The notes below the pieces were generated by a model. That model made no database searches and had not been told where the DNA came from. It saw only the letters and a program-made list of their open reading frames with translations. The translations under genes and the position numbers were made by a program. A stretch of 64,000 bases of DNA, taken from contig NC_051434.1 of assembly GCF_001649575.2 (NCBI RefSeq), positions 25,364,359-25,428,358 on the forward strand. The letters are read 5' to 3'. The stretch comes from Kryptolebias marmoratus. Taxonomy: Eukaryota; Chordata; Actinopteri; Cyprinodontiformes; Rivulidae. Position 1 is the stretch's first letter. Every line of letters starts with the position of its first letter. This document shows, piece after piece, positions 59,300 through 64,000 of this stretch.

Positions 59300-60415
59300 C
59301 CTGAGCGCGCAATGGAGGCGTTTATACTTGATGCTGGCGTTGGTGCAGTATTCTCCGGAAAGACGGGGCAGTACACTACATAACCAGTAGAAATGTAATA
59401 AAAAAAGAGAGCAGATGGTTGTCACATCAAATATGGCTGCAAGTATTCAGCAGGAAGAGCTGTTGTGTTTATGGTTATGAGAGAGGAGGTTTAAACTTGC
59501 AGCATTCAGTTTGACTTTCATTGATTTATTTGCTTCAAATGAGATGTTCAGTACATATATGACTTTATAAGGACAGTTAATTGTACAGTATTATTAGTTG
59601 TGATTCGCCCATCATGGGACTAATATTTCTTTCCTTTGTGGTGACAAGGCAGGACTTGACAGGATTCAAACTCGCAACACAACGACGAAGTTTTAAGAGT
59701 TTTATTGTGGACTGGACAGGAGCGGGACCTGTGACTCTAAACAGGACACTCATNGTGACCGTCGTGGACTGGAACCGGAACAGGTAAGTTCTTCTTGGCT
59801 TGGTTACTAGTTGCAGACNNNNNNNNNNNNNNNNNNNNNNNNNNNNNNNNNNNNNNNNNNNNNNNNNNNNNNNNNNNNNNNNNNNNNNNNNNNNNNNNNN
59901 NNNNNNNNNNNNNNNNNNCATTTACTCGCTGTGAGGCTTTCAATAATCTGGCGAAGAGTACTGGGAGCTGTGGGTATTTATGGGGACCAGAACAGGTGAA
60001 ACAGATGACTGTGATTACTTGGGCATGATAATATGGGCGTGGCTTGAACTGTGGATGAATGGAAAGTTAAGTGGCTGTGGCAAGAGGCCTGGCCGGAACA
60101 GATGGAGCTGTGACATGTGGTCTATAAACACTCCTTTTTATTGGCTGCAGCAGTAATCTCCTTCCATGAGTTTTGAATCGTTTGATTATCTTTGTGATCT
60201 CTCACAGAGGGATCATATAAATGCTGACGCAGGAGAACCAGCTCCTCTAAAGCACCGAAACTTTGAATGAAGCACGGCGCACAGACCGCGCAAAGTTACA
60301 AAAATTGGGAGGTGCATGACCACGCGCGGGGCCTCTGCCCAGGGGCGGGAAAGGCAAGATTGTGTCACTGTTGGCACGAGCACCCTCGCACGGTGATCAA
60401 CGGGTCAAGTATAAA
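59300..60415. mobile_element. DNA element with TTATACTTGA-type inverted ends
   Basis: The left part has ggaggcgtttatacttgatg (59313) and the right end has gtcaagtataaacctagc (60403), an inverted pair around TTATACTTGA. Just inside the right end are cactgttggcacgagc, accctcgcacggtgatc, shared with the hAT-like element at 24130-24170. A 100-N gap and a single N (59754) interrupt it, and the middle shows no transposase. It resembles a PIF/Harbinger-type end, but that class is a guess. Confidence 0.5.
59819..59918. other. assembly gap of 100 N
   Basis: Gap of conventional unknown size. Confidence 0.97.
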
Positions 60416-60419
60416 CCTA

Positions 60420-60800
60420 GCTTTAATCATGTTTGTCTGTTAGAAACACATCTCATGAACCACTGGACAGATGTTAATGAAACTTTTAGAAAATATCATT
60501 GGATGGACATCCACAACCTTTGGAGTTAATCTAAGTTTAGATGGCCACCACAGCTAACTGACACTAGCCAATGCAAAAATAGCAATAACTCAGTCAATTT
60601 TACAGATATTGGGCCAAAATCCAATGTGGTGGTAGCTGAGTGTCATCGTCAATACCTAAGTTGAGCTTTACATCTTGCAATATCACATGAGATAGCATAT
60701 AATGTTATTTTCAAGGTTTTACCAAAATGGCTTCACCTCTGTCATTTTTCAGCAGAAGATGATCTTAGTCTAAAATTGTCATGAAAGGTGGCATCATTTG
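60420..60800 (+). repeat. dispersed repeat B, longest copy
   Basis: Landmarks are tctcatgaaccactggaca, atcattggatggacatcc, agatggccaccacagc, aataactcagtcaatttt, cacatgagatagcata and gtcatgaaaggtggca. Parts recur at 31660-31800, 38570-38935 (inverted), 45930-46130 and 59040-59240. No coding capacity. Confidence 0.75.
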
Positions 60801-60884
60801 TTGTGTTCATTTAATGAGAATGAAATGTCTTACTATTTATTTTAGATGTGCTGTTTTTAGTGTTTTATGGAAGTCAAGAACAGC

Positions 60885-61161
60885 CATACCTGTTATTATA
60901 AATGTTGATGTGATTTTTGACCATGGGTTTCTTGGCTGCTTCTCAGATTAATGCTCCTCTTCCCCAGCCTGTCAGTTTAGGTGGATGGCCATGTCTTGGT
61001 TGGTTTTCTGTTACGTTATACTCTTTCCATTTTCCGATGATGAGCTGAATAGAGCTCTGTGAGATGTTCAGAGCTTAGGATATTGTTTCATAACCTAACC
61101 TTGCTTTAAACTTCTAAACAACTTTATCCCTGACCTGTCTGGTATGTTGCTTGGTCTTCAT
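60885..61161 (-). pseudogene. Tc1-like transposase N-terminal fragment
   Basis: From ATG at 61161 the minus strand reads MKTKQHTRQVRDKVV, stop, KFKARLGYETIS, stop, ALNISQSSIQLIIGKWKEY and NQPRHGHPPKLTGWGR. This is the paired-like helix-turn-helix and GRPPKLT-type linker of a Tc1-like transposase, with three in-frame stops and no shift. The catalytic domain is missing. It is a different family from the element at 47254. Confidence 0.85.
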
Positions 61162-62283
61162 GATGCTGTTTGATCACTAATTTTCTGTAACAAAGCTCTG
61201 AGGCTCACAGAACAGCGGAATTTATACAGAGATTTTCTTTCATTTATTTCACCTTTATTTATATAGGTAATCTCACTTAGACATAAGGTCTCATTCTCAA
61301 AAGAGATCTGTTTAATAATATACAGATGGACTATATTTAGTAGCACAGCAGCTCAGTGGTTACAGCAAGAAGGTTGCAGTGTCGTCTCCCACCTGGGGCA
61401 TTTCTGGGAGGTGTTAGCGAAATTCCCAGTGCATGTGTGGGTTTTCTTCAGGTGCTCACTTGGTGTGAGTGAGAGCACGAATGGTTGTCTCTCTCTCATT
61501 TGTTTCTATGTGTCCCTGTAATGGACTTGTGGCCTGTCCAGAGTGTACCCCACCTCTCACACAGTGACTGCTGGAGATAGGCACAGAGTTCCTGTGACCC
61601 GGAAGGAAAAAGCAGGTAAAGAAAATGGTTGGGTTAACTTTATTTACTAGTTAGGTAACATGAAGGCAATTAGTCTCAAAGGATTTTAGTTGAGGGTATC
61701 AGAGAAAATAGGGGAAAATACTAATGCATGACACACTTTGTAGATTTTTATTTGTACTTAATAAACAAACCTGAAACTATGTATCATCTATCTTTCACTT
61801 CACATATATGCACTACTTGGTCTACTGCACAAATGAGCAGTACACATGGTACATCTAGCCCACGGGACATTAATAAAAATCTGAAATCAAATATAAACCA
61901 CTTTGCACACAAATCCAAAGCCTCTGCTTTTATTTTGAAACTGGTTTATGCTGTTTTTTTATTTTGAAGGCCAGTGAGTGTTTACTTAAACCTTTGTGTG
62001 CACACTAGCGGTTGAGTCCATCTACTGGTGAGTAGAGTTTTGTGACAAACTTAAGACGTCCCATCTTGTCAGAACTTGGTAAAATACAAAGACTTGTGAC
62101 TTTGAAGAAAGCCATAAAAAAATTATATTTTCAACATTTGGGCTCTTATCAAATATAAATAATTTTGGAAATCCTAACTGACCTAAAATGGGAAAGGTTT
62201 AATCTGATTTAATGTCAGACAATGAAAAAAATGGTTATGCGTTTTTTAATGCAGTGTATGTAAACATCTGATTTCACCTGTAC
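61162..62283. other. intergenic; repeat fragments at 61245-61620
   Basis: 61245-61315 (acctttatttatataggta, ctcattctcaaaagagatc) is a LINE-tail-like repeat. 61335-61620 is a copy of the common teleost repeat, + orientation (cagctcagtggttacagc, gtgtgggttttcttcagg, gcctgtccagagtgtaccc, ctgctggagatagg). The rest to 62283 shows nothing. Confidence 0.6.
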
Positions 62284-63322
62284 ATACAACCCAAATTTAG
62301 AAAAAAGTAGGAAAGTTTAATGTAAATAAAATAGAATGGAATGATTTGTGAATCTCATGAACCAATATTTTATTTAAACAACATAGTAAATATATTAAAA
62401 CCTGAAAATAACAAACTGTACTATTTTTAGAAAAATAAATTAGGTAAATTTGGTTTTGGTTTGAAAACAACATCTCAAAAAAGATAAGACAGGGGCAACA
62501 AAAAAGTTGTAAAAGTAAGTGACAATAACAAGAAACCACTTGGGGAGCTTTTTGCAACTAATTACATTAACTGGCAACAGGTCAGTAAGAGGACTGGGTA
62601 TAAAAATAGCTCAAAAGTAAAAATGGGTAGAGGTTCACCAGCCTGTAAAAAACTATGTTTAAAAATAGTTAAACTGTCTCAACAGAAAATTGGGAAGACT
62701 TTGAATATCTCCTCATCTATAATTCATAAAATTTCAAGAATTTGGAAAAATATCTGTGGTCGAGAGACAAGCCTGAAAATCAATATTGGATGCATGTGAT
62801 CTGTAGGCCCTCAGGGGCCACTACATTGAAACAAGTCTGATTCTGTTATAGACGTCACTGCATGGGCTCAGGAACTCTTCCACAAATTATTGTCTGTAAA
62901 CACTTTGCTGTGGCATTCACAAATGCTGCTTAAAGCTCTATCATACAAAGAAGAAGCCAGATGTTAACACCATCCAGAAAAGCAGCTGCCTTCTCTGGGC
63001 TAAAGCACATTTAAAATGGACTGAGGTAAAGTAGAAAACTATTCTGTGGTCAGACTAATCCATATACTACTAACGAGGAAGGAACCATCCAACTTAATAT
63101 AAATGTACAGTTCAAACGCTTATGTCTAATGGTATGGGGTACATTAATACCTATGGCGTGGGCAGCTTACACATCTGGAGGCAGCATCAATTGAGAAAAG
63201 CATATACAGGTTTTAAATAAACATATGCCCCCATCCAGACAATACTTTTTTTTTACAACAGAATGGCTTCATAGTAGGAGAGTGTGGGTGCTGAACTGGC
63301 CTGCCTATGGTCAAGACCTCTC
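62284..63322 (+). mobile_element. mariner/ISRm11-like DNA element, degenerate
   Basis: It starts TA then CAACCCAAATTTAGAAAA and runs through aatgtaaataaaatagaa, gataagacaggggcaaca, gtagaggttcaccagcc, ttgggaagactttgaatatc, tgcatgggctcaggaac, aaaatggactgaggtaaag and aatggtatggggtacatt. This is the usual order of a teleost mariner-like element whose transposase (LWSD- and GAL--YG-like parts) is shot through with stops. The right end is replaced by an RTE fragment at 63325. Confidence 0.8.
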
Positions 63323-63324
63323 AC

Positions 63325-63645
63325 TAAATAGGAAGGTACTTGGTGTGTCATCTGAACAGAGAAAAGATGGTAAAGAAACCTTGTGGTGGAATAATGAAGT
63401 GCAGGAAGTTATCCAGAGGAAGCGGTTAGGCAGAAAGAAATGGGACAGTGAGAGGACTGAAGACAGTAGACAGGAATATAGGGAGATGCAACATAGGGCA
63501 AAGAGGGAGGTAGAAAAGGCAAACCAGAAGGTGTATCATGAGTTTTACAAGAGGCTGGACACTAAGGAGGGAGAGTGGGACACGTATCGACTGGCAAGAC
63601 AGAGGGACCAAGCCAGTTCTTTGTTTGTGAGCCAGGCAAAAAAAT
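63325..63645 (+). mobile_element. RTE-type LINE fragment (endonuclease-RT linker)
   Basis: An open frame encodes KETLWWNNEVQEVIQRKRLG, KKWDSERTEDSRQEYREMQH, RAKREVEKANQKVYHEFYKR and EWDTYRLARQRDQASS. This charged region precedes the RT in the RTE family seen at 29.2 and 54.3 kb. It is followed directly by a Penelope-like terminal block. Its long frame is a LINE remnant, not a host exon. Confidence 0.8.
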
Positions 63646-63649
63646 AAAA

Positions 63650-63795
63650 AAAAGATCTTGACAAGCCTCTGTTGTTTGGAGAGTGAATGTAATCTGCAGC
63701 TGAATCCACTCACCTTTTTGAATGGTGAAAGCTCCTCAAATGAAAAGCAAAACATCTTCAGCTACAGAGCAGAAGTCCAGTTGTTTTTGTTTTTT
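63650..63795 (+). mobile_element. Penelope-like element terminal block
   Basis: The end ggtgaaagctcctcaaatga, aaagcaaaacatcttcagc and gcagaagtccagttg matches the terminal block at 37670-37735 and, inverted, 4686-4745. No coding part remains. Confidence 0.7.
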
Positions 63796-64000
63796 GAACC
63801 TTTTTTGGATTTACCATGTCCTTGATGACTGGGAATTTACACCAGCTGCAACATTGCTGCACTGAAAGAAGGGCACTTAAAAAAGTCCCAGGATGAGTTA
63901 ACACAAGCACTGGAGGACTTTTGTAGCTCAACAAGCAGCAGATCATTTTCAGTAAAATGATCTACAGTCGGTCTACAGTTGGTCAGAGCACCTCCATGTG
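63796..64000. other. no recognisable feature
   Basis: Unique-looking sequence to the window edge. Confidence 0.5.

Noticed and set aside
63225..63647. 140-codon open frame as a host exon
   Set aside because: The second part is the RTE LINE linker region and the first part is mariner-like sequence. The frame joins two elements by chance.

Overview
The window is a piece of a ray-finned fish (percomorph-like teleost) nuclear chromosome. The evidence is split, intron-bearing vertebrate genes, AT-rich introns of many kilobases, and a repeat fauna typical of teleosts: Rex3-type LINEs, L2/CR1-group LINEs with an esterase ORF1, an RTE-type LINE, Penelope-like elements, Tc1/mariner, hAT and pogo-type DNA elements, tRNA-derived SINEs and LTR remnants. 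Species cannot be read from the sequence. Five runs of N (9004-9524, 29674-30198, 48042-48141, 54662-54793, 59819-59918) and four single Ns (38779, 46751, 51010, 59754) show a short-read style draft assembly.

The only clearly functional host gene is a UBE2E-type E2 ubiquitin-conjugating enzyme on the + strand, closest to ube2e3. Three coding exons are present: 21685-21817, 38096-38243 and 46350-46447 (stop at 46445). Phases and splice sites agree, and introns are about 16.3 and 8.1 kb. The first coding exons were not found, so the first 21.6 kb is probably intron or upstream sequence. A perfect 127-bp copy of the acceptor and the first 52 bases of the first of these exons sits 1.13 kb downstream, ending 3 bp before a perfect 20-bp hairpin. 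Just 121 bp after the stop codon, on the minus strand, lies a single intact exon of eif6 (46569-46744), with a single N six bases beyond its acceptor. This is either an assembly chimera or a captured gene fragment.

The rest is layered mobile DNA. Region 1-21.6 kb has a 14-bp minisatellite, an old L2, a Penelope end, a Rex3 copy and a fairly complete L2 (minus, 10.0-12.5 kb). Region 22-38 kb (first visible intron) has L2, hAT, L1-like, RTE, SINE, Rex3 and Penelope pieces. Region 38-46 kb has an LTR remnant and a palindromic array of ~22-bp units. Region 47-52.3 kb is a stack of nested insertions: a retroposon inside a Tc1-like element inside an ISRm11/mariner-like element, next to an L2 whose esterase ORF1 is split by an 851-bp pogo-like element. 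Region 54-64 kb has an RTE LINE, SINE, LTR-like element, Tc1 and mariner remnants, an RTE fragment and a Penelope end.

The observations most worth a second look are: a 20-bp minisatellite expanded at the same place inside the reverse transcriptase of two RTE copies; the eif6 exon; the exon duplication next to a hairpin; the palindromic array at 44.2-44.6 kb; and hammerhead-like motifs in three Penelope ends. No wholly new system can be claimed from the sequence alone.
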